In this document: one piece after another, positions 15,913-24,877 of the stretch
Position numbering within the stretch: the first letter of the stretch is position 1
Layout of the letters: each line of letters starts with the position of its first letter
Assembly: GCA_017462545.1 (NCBI GenBank)
Contig: JAFTQX010000028.1
Span: 1 to 50,148 of the forward strand
From: Clostridia bacterium
Lineage (GTDB): Bacteria; Bacillota; Clostridia; Oscillospirales; CAG-272
DNA length: 50,148 bases
Reading direction: 5' to 3'
The notes under the pieces: generated by a model
Databases searched by the model: none
The model's input: only the letters and a program-made list of their open reading frames with translations
Told to the model about the DNA's origin: nothing
Made by a program: the position numbers and the translations under genes

Positions 15913-17400
15913 ATGAAGGAAAAGCTGAAAGCCTTTTTTGCCTCGCGCGCAACGCGTCATGCAGGCGGTATGGCCGCCTTTACTGCGTTGGTGCTGGCAC
16001 TCTTTTACCTGGTCAATCTGATCGTGCTCGGCTTTGCCAACAAGTTCACATGGTATTTCTACACCTCCGAGCAGCCGGAGATCACGGTCAGCGGCGCGGC
16101 AGACGAGCTCTTTCGCGATATTGACACAAGCGAGGGCAAGGTCAAGATCCGTTTTTGCGACCTGGAGGAGAATATCAAAGCACACAACCAGCTTGACTAT
16201 GTGTATGAGACGGCGGTGCTGCTGCGCGATCGCTACCCCGATCTGATCGAGCTGGATTTTATCAGCCTGTGGCTGGAGCCGGAGCAGGTCTCTGCTTATC
16301 GTGTGGCAGAGGATGGCAGCGAGAATACCATCACCACCTCTACCGTCATCATTGACTATTGCGGCGAGTTTGTGCTCAACGCCCCCGTCAACTTCTACAC
16401 GCTGGATGAAAAACAATACGCCACCTCCTACAACGGGGAGGAGGTCTTTGTGGCCAACATTCTGTGGGTCAGCGCCAAGGAGCATCCCGTTGCTTACTTC
16501 ACCGGCAACCATGGTGAGGAGGTCCCCTATGCTTTGCAGCGCATGCTGATCTATGCCGGCTATCGCGTGGAGATGTTGGATCTTTCTACCGTGCGCGGTG
16601 TGCCGGAGGATGCCGGCATGCTGGTGATCGCCGATCCGATCTACAATTTCCAAAAAGCGGCCGAGGGCTCTGTGGAAAAGGCAGAGCTGACCTTTGTTGA
16701 AGACTATCTGGCACGCGGTGGGCAGGTGCTTGTGATGCTTGCCCCCACCTATGCCGAGACCATGAAGCTGCCAAACGGCAAGCCGCCACACCTGCTGACA
16801 TTCCTCTCGGAATACGGCATCACCGTTCCGGGCGGAACACTGATCGACCGTGAAAGCGCACTGCCCGGCTCGGGTGGCTATTCGCTGATTACCTCGTATG
16901 CGGGAGAGGGGCTTGGTGCCTCGCTTGGCAAGATCGCCACAGCGGGCGGGCGTCGTACTGTGCTTTCTATGGCTACCCCGCTTTCGCTTGGCGAGAGCGA
17001 GAAGGCTACGGTCTCTCCCATTCTCTACACCTCCGCCTCCACCACGCTGATCGGCACAGACGGCAGCGAGAGCAGCATGGGGTCTGCCCCTGTGCTGGCC
17101 ATGGCCGAGCTGAAGGAGGGGGATGGTCGCCTGCTGGTGGCAGGCAGCCCGTATTTAGCCGATATCGGTATGGTAGACGGTGCCTCCTACGGCAACAAGG
17201 CGCTCATCAACGCCCTGCTTTCCGAAATGGGGGCAGAGCGGGTGCCCGCCGGTGTGGAGAATATTCAGATCGACCGTACCGCCATTGAAAATCTGACCAT
17301 GGGTGAGGTGGATATCTACCTGACCGTGGCGGCCGTGGTGCTGCCCGTCTGTATTCTCGCCCTCTGCTTTATTCTCCTGCGCCGCAGGAAAAATCATTGA
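15913..17400 (+). CDS. GldG-family ABC auxiliary protein 1
   Basis: 495 residues. One transmembrane helix near the N-terminus (about 20-42), a large extracytoplasmic domain of the ABC_transp_aux/GldG type, and a C-terminal helix (about 468-488) followed by a basic tail. Segments such as P-V-A-Y-F-T-G-N-H-G-E-E and G-G-Q-V-L-V-M-L-A-P match the family's Rossmann-like core, which resembles a glutamine-amidotransferase/DUF4350 fold without its catalytic residues. In Bacteroidota GldG works with GldA and GldF in gliding; in Firmicutes the role is unknown. Good ribosome binding site (GGGAGG) and only 14 bases from the permease gene. Co-transcribed. Confidence 0.88.
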   Translation: MKEKLKAFFASRATRHAGGMAAFTALVLALFYLVNLIVLGFANKFTWYFYTSEQPEITVSGAADELFRDIDTSEGKVKIRFCDLEENIKAHNQLDYVYETAVLLRDRYPDLIELDFISLWLEPEQVSAYRVAEDGSENTITTSTVIIDYCGEFVLNAPVNFYTLDEKQYATSYNGEEVFVANILWVSAKEHPVAYFTGNHGEEVPYALQRMLIYAGYRVEMLDLSTVRGVPEDAGMLVIADPIYNFQKAAEGSVEKAELTFVEDYLARGGQVLVMLAPTYAETMKLPNGKPPHLLTFLSEYGITVPGGTLIDRESALPGSGGYSLITSYAGEGLGASLGKIATAGGRRTVLSMATPLSLGESEKATVSPILYTSASTTLIGTDGSESSMGSAPVLAMAELKEGDGRLLVAGSPYLADIGMVDGASYGNKALINALLSEMGAERVPAGVENIQIDRTAIENLTMGEVDIYLTVAAVVLPVCILALCFILLRRRKNH

Positions 17401-17417
17401 TCACAAGAGGAGATACT

Positions 17418-19061
17418 ATGTGGAAAGTGCAAATACGGATGAAAAAGAGCCTGCTCGCCACCGCGCTGACGGTTCTTGTCGTCCTTGCGCTGCTGGTCGC
17501 CAACCTCGCCTTTACGGCACTGGCACAGCAAAACAACCTGTTTGTTGATACCACCACCGAGGGGCGGTATAGCCTGCGCCCGCGTATGGTGGAGATCTTA
17601 AAAGAGGCGAATATGCAGGCGGATGTGGATATCATTTTCTGCGCAGAGGATGATATTCTCCGCTCGAATTATAACACCTCTCTTGTTTATATCATGGCGC
17701 TGGAGCTGGAAAAGCAGGTGCGCAACATTCACGTCTCCTGCGTGGATGCTACGCGCCACCCGGAGCTGGTTGCCGCCTATCGCCGTACCTCTGCCACCAC
17801 CATCAAATGGAACGATGTCATCATCAGCAGCGGTACCGAGTACCGCGTGTATAATACCAAGAGCTTTTTCACCGTTTCCTCCGAGGATGAGAATGAGATT
17901 CTCGGCTTCAATGGTGAGCAGAAGATGTGTGAGGCCATTCTTTCCCTCACCGCCAAGGATCTGCCGCTTGCCTGCTTTACCGTGGGCAACGGTGAGGTGC
18001 TGCCCAGTCAGGGAGATGAGGAGACCGGCTATCTCTTCGAGTGCATTCGTGATGCGGGCTTCCGCGTGACCGCCGTCGATCTGGAGACCGAGGATATCCC
18101 CTCCGATTGCGCGGTGCTCATTCTCAACGGCCCCACCGAGGACTATGCCTCCGGCCGCCTTGAGGATATGAACTACAATTCGCCCATCACCAAGATCGAC
18201 CGTTTTCTCGATCAGTACGGCACCGTCTTCTATTTCCGGAATACCGCTGCCGGCACGCTCCCGAATTTAGAGGAGTTTCTTGCCGAGTGGGGAATTGGGT
18301 TTACGGTGAAGGATAGTGCCGGCAACCTCTTCCCGAACACGGTGCTCTCGGATAGTGCCTCTGCGCTTTCGGGGGATCCCAACCGCATTTGCGGCACCTA
18401 TGGTGACTCCTCCATTTATGAGGATATCACCGCGCTCTCCTCGCCCCCCAAAACGGTGTTTGAATCGGCGGCACCGCTGCGCATCCTCTGGCAGGATGGC
18501 ATTTCGTCGATCAACAGCGCAGGGCGCAAGGTCAGCACGCTGTTTTCCACCGGCAGTAAGGCACAGGCATTGGATGATAGCTACAGCACGGTAAAAACAG
18601 GCACCTTCCCCCTTATGACCATGACAAGCGAGACGCGCATTGTGGATAGTGAGTATTACACTGCCACCCTGTTCGTCTGCGCCACCGACCTGTATCACAG
18701 CGCATCCTACATGGCTGATAATGTGTATGCCAACCGTGAGGTGCTGCAAAGCGCCCTGCGCGGGGCGGCACGCACCACCGTCAGCGTGGCAGAGGAGCTG
18801 GAATTCAAGTATTACGAATCGACCGATTTTACAACCTCTTATGACCAAGAGGAAAATACCATTTTGAAACGCGATGAAAACGGCAAGGTCATCTGGACCA
18901 TGAATCCCGAAACCGGTGTCAGTGAGCGGCATGTGATCCGCATCATTCGCCCCATTGAGGCAAACGAGCTGACGGCATGGACAGTCGTCTTGATCCTTTT
19001 GCCGCTTGCGGCATTGGTGGTTACCTGTGCCGTGATGACCCTTCGCCGTAAGAACCGTTAA
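17418..19061 (+). CDS. GldG-family ABC auxiliary protein 2
   Basis: 547 residues with the same plan as the preceding protein: N-terminal membrane helix (about 12-36), large outside domain, C-terminal helix (about 520-542) and basic end. The segments L-P-L-A-C-F-T-V-G-N-G-E and R-Y-S-L-R-P-R-M-V-E-I-L correspond to conserved GldG positions (the latter like Y-S-L-S-x-x-T in GldG). The start at 17418 follows AGAGGAG; the in-frame TTG at 17397 would overlap the previous gene and is rejected. The two proteins are distant paralogues and may form a heterodimeric extracytoplasmic collar on the transporter; that is inference. Confidence 0.87.
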   Translation: MWKVQIRMKKSLLATALTVLVVLALLVANLAFTALAQQNNLFVDTTTEGRYSLRPRMVEILKEANMQADVDIIFCAEDDILRSNYNTSLVYIMALELEKQVRNIHVSCVDATRHPELVAAYRRTSATTIKWNDVIISSGTEYRVYNTKSFFTVSSEDENEILGFNGEQKMCEAILSLTAKDLPLACFTVGNGEVLPSQGDEETGYLFECIRDAGFRVTAVDLETEDIPSDCAVLILNGPTEDYASGRLEDMNYNSPITKIDRFLDQYGTVFYFRNTAAGTLPNLEEFLAEWGIGFTVKDSAGNLFPNTVLSDSASALSGDPNRICGTYGDSSIYEDITALSSPPKTVFESAAPLRILWQDGISSINSAGRKVSTLFSTGSKAQALDDSYSTVKTGTFPLMTMTSETRIVDSEYYTATLFVCATDLYHSASYMADNVYANREVLQSALRGAARTTVSVAEELEFKYYESTDFTTSYDQEENTILKRDENGKVIWTMNPETGVSERHVIRIIRPIEANELTAWTVVLILLPLAALVVTCAVMTLRRKNR

Positions 19062-19075
19062 GGAGCTTTTTGGAT

Positions 19076-20881
19076 ATGAGAAAACCGCCAAAACCGAATA
19101 AAACCGGCATACTGCTTCTCTCGCTCCTTTGCGTGTTTGTTGTGCTGCTGGTGCTGTATCTTGCCGTCCTTTCTCCCTTCTTTGCCGAGACGGGGGATAG
19201 CGGCAGCTCTACGCCCACCGTCAGCACCAAGCCGGGAGAGGGGACCGGGCTTGTCAATGGCATGGTGATGATGTTCCCGCGCGTAGAGCGCGCGGATATG
19301 TCCTCGATCCGTGTCTTTAACAGCTATGATGAAAAGACCGGCCAATATGAGGAGTATTGCTTTACAAAGGATGGAGAGGATAAGGACCAGGATGGAGATA
19401 CCGCCGACTTTATCATCGAGGGACATCCTGTCAATATCTACAACGAGGAAAAATTCTCCCAGCTGGTGGTCGACGCGGGCTATACGCTCTGTCTTGGCCG
19501 CTTGGATTCTCTTGATTTTTCGGGCGGGGCAGATGCAGTCTATGCACGCTATGGCCTGAGCGAGACGCAGCACCCCACCTACTATATCCTGACGACCGCC
19601 GCCGGAGAGAGCTATACCGTGTATATCGGTGCCAAGTCGCCGGATGGCAACTATTATGCGCGTCTTGCGGGCAGAGAGGCCGTTTACATCCTCTATTCTA
19701 CCCTGCAAAACTCCCTTCTTGCCCCGCTCTCCTACTTTGTGGAGCCGGGTCTGACCTTTGAGGCCGATACCACCTATGGGTATATCTATATCCGCAATTT
19801 CTCCATCTTCCATGACCGCTCGCTTGTAGACGGCATGTTCGGCGAGACGGAGGAAAAGCCCTCCTTTGGCGAGGGCAGCAAGCTGGATCCGTTTGTGATG
19901 TTCACCTACCTCACCGCGCCGGAGAGAGACGTGTACCACGCCTCTACCATTTATGCCATGCTGGCCCCTTCTTCTGCCTATACGGCAGATGACCTGGCTG
20001 TAGACGCGGCCATGAACAAGCTGCCGGGCCTGACAGGCACAGAGGTGCTGAAGCTTGGTCTCTCGGACACCGACTTTGCCGAGGGCGGGCTTTTGGAAAA
20101 CGTGGCCTATACCATCTATTACGAGATGCCCTATAACATCACCTATGATGAAAACGAAGACCCGATCGTGGGCAGCTACATCAAGAACATCCTGTTTATC
20201 ACGCCCCTCTCACCGGAGGATCAAACCTACACCGTAGGCAGCCTTTCCTACCGCGAGGATGGCGAGGTCTTCTACAATATGATCGCCAAGGTGGCCTATG
20301 AGGAGCTTTCCTTCCTGGAATACACGCTCTTTGATTGGATCATGGAGCAGATGTTCTCCGTTTCGATTGATAACGTAGCAAAGATGGAGTTTTCCTCCTC
20401 TTACGGTGACTACCTCTTCCGTCTGGAGGGCGATGGCACCTCCGGGCAGGTGGTGACGGAGCTGCATTCGGGCTACAAGTGGAGCTACAAGGGCAGAAAC
20501 CACCCGTTTGAGCTGAATGACCAAGGCTATTGTGAGGATATTGCCCAGTTCCGTGATGTGTATCTCTTGCTCCTGCAGCTTTGCTACAGCGGCGAAATTG
20601 CCGCCGACGGCTGGACAGAGGAGGAGATTGCCGCACACATGGCAGATGACTCTGCCTGTATCCTCACCTTTATTCTCACGCTGGAGGACGGGCGGGAAAT
20701 GACCTACCGCTTCTACCCGTACACCGAGCGGCATTGCATGGTCTCTGTTTCGGGGGATGGCATTGATACCATGACTGCCTTCTACACCTCCTCCACCGCC
20801 GTGCGCCGCCTGGCCAACGCTACCTACCAGCTGATGAACGGCATTGAGATCAATCCCGATCACAGATATGATGTTTCTTGA
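19076..20881 (+). CDS. DUF4340-domain membrane-anchored protein
   Basis: About 601 residues: cytoplasmic basic start rich in Pro and Lys, one transmembrane helix (about 11-35), then a long extracytoplasmic part that fits DUF4340. Segments such as Y-T-V-Y-I-G-A-K-S-P-D-G-N-Y-Y-A-R show the paired-strand repeats of that domain, which commonly follows GldG genes. ATG 19076 is chosen because AAGGAG lies 10 bases upstream; a TTG at 19070 is only 4 bases from it. No enzymatic motif is visible. It probably completes the envelope-side part of the ABC complex. Confidence 0.87.
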   Translation: MRKPPKPNKTGILLLSLLCVFVVLLVLYLAVLSPFFAETGDSGSSTPTVSTKPGEGTGLVNGMVMMFPRVERADMSSIRVFNSYDEKTGQYEEYCFTKDGEDKDQDGDTADFIIEGHPVNIYNEEKFSQLVVDAGYTLCLGRLDSLDFSGGADAVYARYGLSETQHPTYYILTTAAGESYTVYIGAKSPDGNYYARLAGREAVYILYSTLQNSLLAPLSYFVEPGLTFEADTTYGYIYIRNFSIFHDRSLVDGMFGETEEKPSFGEGSKLDPFVMFTYLTAPERDVYHASTIYAMLAPSSAYTADDLAVDAAMNKLPGLTGTEVLKLGLSDTDFAEGGLLENVAYTIYYEMPYNITYDENEDPIVGSYIKNILFITPLSPEDQTYTVGSLSYREDGEVFYNMIAKVAYEELSFLEYTLFDWIMEQMFSVSIDNVAKMEFSSSYGDYLFRLEGDGTSGQVVTELHSGYKWSYKGRNHPFELNDQGYCEDIAQFRDVYLLLLQLCYSGEIAADGWTEEEIAAHMADDSACILTFILTLEDGREMTYRFYPYTERHCMVSVSGDGIDTMTAFYTSSTAVRRLANATYQLMNGIEINPDHRYDVS

Positions 20882-20890
20882 GGGTGAATT

Positions 20891-22495
20891 ATGTTTTTAA
20901 GCCTGCTATATCCGGATGAAGAGAGTGCCGCGCGCGGCGCACGAAAAGAAGGAACCCCGCACATCGACGCACGCGTATGCGCCGAGCTGGGGCTTGACCT
21001 GCTGCTGCCCCTGCGCGGCAGCGAGCTCTCTCCCTTCTTCACCGCCGAGCCGGAGGTGATTGCCTATCGGCAGGAGATCTTTGCCGATATGCGCCGCACG
21101 CCTGCCTTGTGTGATGTGCTGGGGGATGCCATTCCTGTGCTTTTTGATATTTTAGAGCTTCGCCGCATGGACGAGGAGCTTTCTGCCGGGAGTGAATCTT
21201 ACCTTTACAGCATTACCGAGATCGAGCTGTACGTCAGCTGCATCGATAGTCTTGCCAAGGGGCTTTTGCCGCTTTCCGATCGGGTAGAGAGCCGCGGCTT
21301 TCGCGCGCTCTGCGATCGCATTCGCGAGCTTTCGGAAAGTGACTACTACCGCGAGCTGAATCGCGGCCTTTCCCAGCTTTCCTCCCGCATTCGGGAGGTC
21401 AAGAGCATTACCGTGGGTGTTAATCTGGATGCCCGCCTGCGCCCTGCCTCGGCCGGTGTGGTCTCGGTGAATGCCGAGCCGTTCAAATCAGGCGAGCTGC
21501 TCGATAAGATCTTGCGTATGAGCTTCCGCAATGACAGCTTTACCTGCATCGCGCAGCTGCAGGCCTACGATAAAAGCCAGCCGGAAAATCGTCGGGATGC
21601 CATGACCTACGCGTTCCATTCCGCTCTGTCGGATGTGTTCCGCTCCTCTGTGCGCGGCTGGCGCAAGATCGTGGGCGAATACGTGCTGGAAAACACCGAT
21701 TTCCTGCTGAAAATTCTGCCCGAGATCGAGTTTGTCACCTGTGCCTCGGCACTCATGGCCTCACTTGCAGAGCGCGGATGCACGCTTTGCCTGCCCCGCA
21801 TCCTGCCGCAGGAGGAAAAAGCCTTTGCGGCCAAGGAGCTTTACAATGCAGATGTGGCACTGCGTATTGATGATGAGATCGTGTGCAACGATTTCTCCTT
21901 TGATGATAATGGTCGCATCTATATCCTGACAGGCCCGAACCGCGGCGGTAAGTCGGTGATTACCTGCGCCGTAGGACAGGCGCAGGCACTTGCTCAGCTT
22001 GGGCTGTACGCCCCCGCTGCGGAGCTTGCGATCTCCCCGGTTGACGGTATCTTTACGCATTTCCCCGAGGGGGCAGAGGACACCATTGACAAGGGACGCC
22101 TTGGCGAGGAGTGCGCCCGCCTGCGTGAGATCTTTGATGAGATGACCGAGCATTCGCTCGTACTGCTTGACGAGTCACTTTCCTCCACCGGCGCGTATGA
22201 GGCATCCTATATCGCCGCGCAGATCCTTGCCGGCTTTGGCACGGCGCGCTGCCGTGGCATCTTCTCCACGCACCTGCATGAGCTGGCCGCCGGTATTGAT
22301 GAGATCAATGCCCGCGTGGCTGAGGAGGGCGGTGTGCGACTGGACACGCTGGTGGCCGGCATTGAGGAAGGAAAACGCTCCTTCCGCATCTGGCGCCGCA
22401 AGCCGGATGGCAAGAGCTACGCCCGCGATATTGCCGATAAATACGGCCTCTCGTTTGAGAGCCTGAAGGCACAGCTTGACGGGAAAAAGGCATAA
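20891..22495 (+). CDS. MutS-like ATPase without mismatch-recognition domain
   Basis: 534 residues. The C-terminal MutS ATPase domain is intact: Walker A T-G-P-N-R-G-G-K-S (about 347-355; most MutS proteins have Met instead of Arg), Walker B L-V-L-L-D-E-S (about 423-429), and F-S-T-H-L-H-E-L. The first 300 residues resemble the lever/core region, but the mismatch-recognition and connector domains of canonical MutS (about 850 residues) are absent, as is a Smr nuclease domain. It belongs to the MutS-related, non-mismatch-repair group. It lies 9 bases after the DUF4340 gene, with a terminator right after it, so it is the last gene of the transporter operon. Why a MutS-type ATPase is there is unknown. 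Confidence 0.88.
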   Translation: MFLSLLYPDEESAARGARKEGTPHIDARVCAELGLDLLLPLRGSELSPFFTAEPEVIAYRQEIFADMRRTPALCDVLGDAIPVLFDILELRRMDEELSAGSESYLYSITEIELYVSCIDSLAKGLLPLSDRVESRGFRALCDRIRELSESDYYRELNRGLSQLSSRIREVKSITVGVNLDARLRPASAGVVSVNAEPFKSGELLDKILRMSFRNDSFTCIAQLQAYDKSQPENRRDAMTYAFHSALSDVFRSSVRGWRKIVGEYVLENTDFLLKILPEIEFVTCASALMASLAERGCTLCLPRILPQEEKAFAAKELYNADVALRIDDEIVCNDFSFDDNGRIYILTGPNRGGKSVITCAVGQAQALAQLGLYAPAAELAISPVDGIFTHFPEGAEDTIDKGRLGEECARLREIFDEMTEHSLVLLDESLSSTGAYEASYIAAQILAGFGTARCRGIFSTHLHELAAGIDEINARVAEEGGVRLDTLVAGIEEGKRSFRIWRRKPDGKSYARDIADKYGLSFESLKAQLDGKKA

Positions 22496-22528
22496 GAAAA
22501 AACAGGTGCGATCAGCACCTGTTTTTTC
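22496..22528. terminator. Terminator of the ABC/GldG/MutS operon
   Basis: 14-bp stem (22496-22509 and 22515-22528) with a 5-base loop and T6. It overlaps nothing coding and also faces the end of the convergent DUF4143 gene. Its right arm (22514-22527) is repeated exactly at 23940-23953. Confidence 0.88.
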
Positions 22529-22530
22529 TT

Positions 22531-23724
22531 TCATTCATTCAGCAACCAATCTGCAAGATCAACAATCCTTACACCCTCGTACTGATATTCATCGTGCCGT
22601 GTGCGAGCAATCACGATTTTGGGATAGGCGTCCTTGATTTGCAAAAGCGGCGAAACTTCGCGTTCAAAAGTCTTTTCCTCGATGATTTGATCCGAAACCT
22701 GGATATAAATCTTTTCGTTGCGCTTGATGGCAACAAAGTCGATCTCTTTTTTGTAAAGCACACCGACATAGACCTCATATCCTCTGCGGAGCAGCTCTAT
22801 GGCGACCACGTTTTCAAGAATTCTGCCGTAGTCCATATTTTTGGTGCCGAGCTTGGCGTAACGGAACGTATGGTCACTCAGATAATACTTATCGTTGCTT
22901 GACAGATATTTTTTGCCTTTGATGTCGTATCTGCGAACCTTGTAAAAGGCAAAGGCGTTGCATAAATATTGCATATATGAGCTGATCGTAACGTGGTTGA
23001 CCGTTTCCTTTAATCCGCTGAAGGTGCTTGTGATATTTCGCGCCGAGGTTAGGTTTGAGACATTGTCCATCAGAAAATCCACAAGTCTGTCCATAAGCTG
23101 CATATTGCGAATTTTATACTTTGTACGAATATCACGGACAATCAAGGTGTTAAAAACATCGGCAATATAATCATACTTGGCTTCTTGATCTTTATAGAGA
23201 TAGGAACCGGCCATGCCGCCCTCAATCATGTATTTATCCACCGCGGCATGCTTATCGCCATAATCATAATATTGCATATATTCGCTAAACGAGAATGGGA
23301 ACACCTTGATTTCAAAGGTTCTCCCGGTAAATAGCGTAGCAAGGTCAGAGCTCAAAAGAAAAGCGTTTGAGCCGGTAATATAAATATCAAATTTCTCAGA
23401 TGCGTGCAGACCGTTAATGGCTTTCTCAAAATCGGTACACATCTGGACTTCATCGATCAAAACAAAGTTCGCTTTGCCGACCACATACTGAGACTGGATA
23501 TAGTCGTACAAAGGTCTGTATGCAAGCAAATGGTCAAACTCCGGCAAGTTGAAATTGATTCCGATGATATTGTGGTTGGGTACAGTCTGTTCAATATGGT
23601 TTTTAAATGCTTCAAGTAGCTTGGATTTTCCACTGCGGCGAACACCCGTGATGACCTTAATATCCGGAGTGCCGATGACATTGATCAGCTTTTCTAAGTA
23701 TTGATTTCGAGTAATAAGTTTCAT
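22531..23724 (-). CDS. AAA_14/DUF4143 ATPase
   Basis: 397 residues. N-terminal AAA_14 P-loop domain with Walker A G-V-R-R-S-G-K-S (about 27-34), Walker B F-V-L-I-D-E-V-Q, sensor I-T-G-S-N-A-F-L-L, and the C-terminal DUF4143 domain, which resembles restriction-type nuclease folds (E-I-D-F-V-A near residue 337). Members are frequent, often mobile, single genes of unknown function. Codon choice is clearly more AT-rich than its neighbours, and the gene is flanked by a 14-bp direct repeat, so it looks inserted. AGAGGTGAT precedes the start, with its own promoter upstream. Confidence 0.9.
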   Translation of the reverse strand: MKLITRNQYLEKLINVIGTPDIKVITGVRRSGKSKLLEAFKNHIEQTVPNHNIIGINFNLPEFDHLLAYRPLYDYIQSQYVVGKANFVLIDEVQMCTDFEKAINGLHASEKFDIYITGSNAFLLSSDLATLFTGRTFEIKVFPFSFSEYMQYYDYGDKHAAVDKYMIEGGMAGSYLYKDQEAKYDYIADVFNTLIVRDIRTKYKIRNMQLMDRLVDFLMDNVSNLTSARNITSTFSGLKETVNHVTISSYMQYLCNAFAFYKVRRYDIKGKKYLSSNDKYYLSDHTFRYAKLGTKNMDYGRILENVVAIELLRRGYEVYVGVLYKKEIDFVAIKRNEKIYIQVSDQIIEEKTFEREVSPLLQIKDAYPKIVIARTRHDEYQYEGVRIVDLADWLLNE

Positions 23725-23746
23725 GGCATATCACCTCTTGTATGGT

Positions 23747-23775
23747 ATTATACCACAGGTTCTTACCATTTTCAA
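23747..23775 (-). promoter_or_regulatory. Promoter of the DUF4143 gene
   Basis: On the minus strand TTGAAA (23775-23770), 17-base spacer, TATAAT (23752-23747). The -35 box lies inside one arm of the inverted repeat at 23763-23795. Confidence 0.75.
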
Positions 23776-23795
23776 CGATTTTTTGAAAATGGTAA
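23763..23795. repeat. 13-bp inverted repeat over the -35 box
   Basis: TTACCATTTTCAA (23763-23775) and its exact complement (23783-23795), separated by 7 bases. Its position over the -35 element suggests an operator. Confidence 0.7.
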
Positions 23796-23829
23796 ATAGA
23801 AATTTGCAAATCGGCAGCCTACACCAAAA

Positions 23830-23863
23830 CAGACGACACCCAACCGAAGTGGAATGTCGTCTG
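23830..23863. terminator. Possible terminator after metA
   Basis: Stem CAGACGACA (23830-23838) with its complement (23855-23863), followed on the plus strand by a T-rich stretch and on the minus strand by TTTTGG. It may end metA transcripts. The rest of the 230-base gap between the DUF4143 gene and metA holds no gene. Confidence 0.5.
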
Positions 23864-23954
23864 CTTTGTTTTTCAATTCTGTTTGAAAGATGCCGATTCC
23901 GTCATTTTCTCAGATCGCTGTCTTATCAGCATAGGGGAAAGCACCTGTTTTTTG

Positions 23955-24866
23955 TCAGATCTCGTCGCGGTTGTAGGGCGTGACCTGATAGACGTAATAG
24001 TTGAGCCAGTTGGAATAGATCATATTGGCCGTAGACATCCAGTTGGGCAGGATGAGCGTTTTTGCCACGTCGCGGAAGTAGTTCTTCGGCGGCTCGATGG
24101 GCAGGCCCTTGCGCAGGTCGCGCTCGTATTCCTTCTTCAACGTGTCGCGGTCATATTCCATGTGTCCCATAAAGAAGATCTGACGGCCATCGCGCGAACG
24201 GGCGACCGAGGGGCCGATCTCCTCCGAGCCGGCCAACACAATGATCTCCTTTGCCTTTGAAAGCTCTGCTGCGGTCATGGTGGTGTGACGAGAGTGGGGA
24301 ATGAAAAACTCCTCGTCCGTGCCCTTGAGCAGCGGGTCAAACTGGGTGTACTTGCGGTGGGGGAAGACGCCAAAGAGCTTTTTGTCCAAATCGATCTTCT
24401 CCAGCCCATAATAATAGTGCAGCGCAGCCTGCGCGCCCCAGCAGATAAAGATGGTGCTTTGTACGTTGGTCTTGACAAAGTCCATGATCTCACACAGCTC
24501 CGGCCAGTATTTGACCTCCTCAAAGGGCATCTGCTCTACCGGTGCGCCGGTAATGATCATACCGTCAAAGCGCTGGTGCTTGATCTCGTGAAAGGTCTTG
24601 TAGAACCGCTGCAGATGCTGCAGGGGGGTGTTTTTGCCAACATAAGACTCGGTGCCGACCAGCGTTACATGAATCTGCAGAGGCGAGTTGGAGAGCAGGC
24701 GGATCAGCTGCGTCTCGGTCTCGATCTTGGTGGGCATGAGGTTGAGAATGGCAATCTCAATGGGACGGATATCCTGCGTGGCAGCACGCCCCTCGTGCAT
24801 GACGAAAATGTTTTCGCCTGCCAGCGTGGTGTAGGCGGGAATATCTTGGGGAATGATAATCGGCAT
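23955..24866 (-). CDS. metAA: Homoserine O-acetyltransferase (MetA family)
   Basis: 303 residues, the normal MetA length. It acylates L-homoserine, the first step of methionine synthesis. The catalytic cysteine is Cys142 in F-I-C-W-G-A-Q-A-A, and the catalytic His lies in F-F-M-G-H-M-E-Y. Residue 111, in T-G-A-P-V-E, is Glu. In characterised MetA enzymes Glu111 goes with acetyl-CoA and Gly111 with succinyl-CoA, so this one should make O-acetylhomoserine. That fits the O-acetylhomoserine sulfhydrylase gene 11 bases upstream, with which it forms an operon. The ribosome binding site AAGAGG lies before the ATG. Confidence 0.95.
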   Translation of the reverse strand: MPIIIPQDIPAYTTLAGENIFVMHEGRAATQDIRPIEIAILNLMPTKIETETQLIRLLSNSPLQIHVTLVGTESYVGKNTPLQHLQRFYKTFHEIKHQRFDGMIITGAPVEQMPFEEVKYWPELCEIMDFVKTNVQSTIFICWGAQAALHYYYGLEKIDLDKKLFGVFPHRKYTQFDPLLKGTDEEFFIPHSRHTTMTAAELSKAKEIIVLAGSEEIGPSVARSRDGRQIFFMGHMEYDRDTLKKEYERDLRKGLPIEPPKNYFRDVAKTLILPNWMSTANMIYSNWLNYYVYQVTPYNRDEI

Positions 24867-24877
24867 ATGGCTACCTC

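Noticed and set aside
14111-15952. 613-residue open frame on the minus strand
   Set aside because: It lies opposite the ABC ATPase and permease genes, has no recognisable motifs and follows from GC-rich codon bias.
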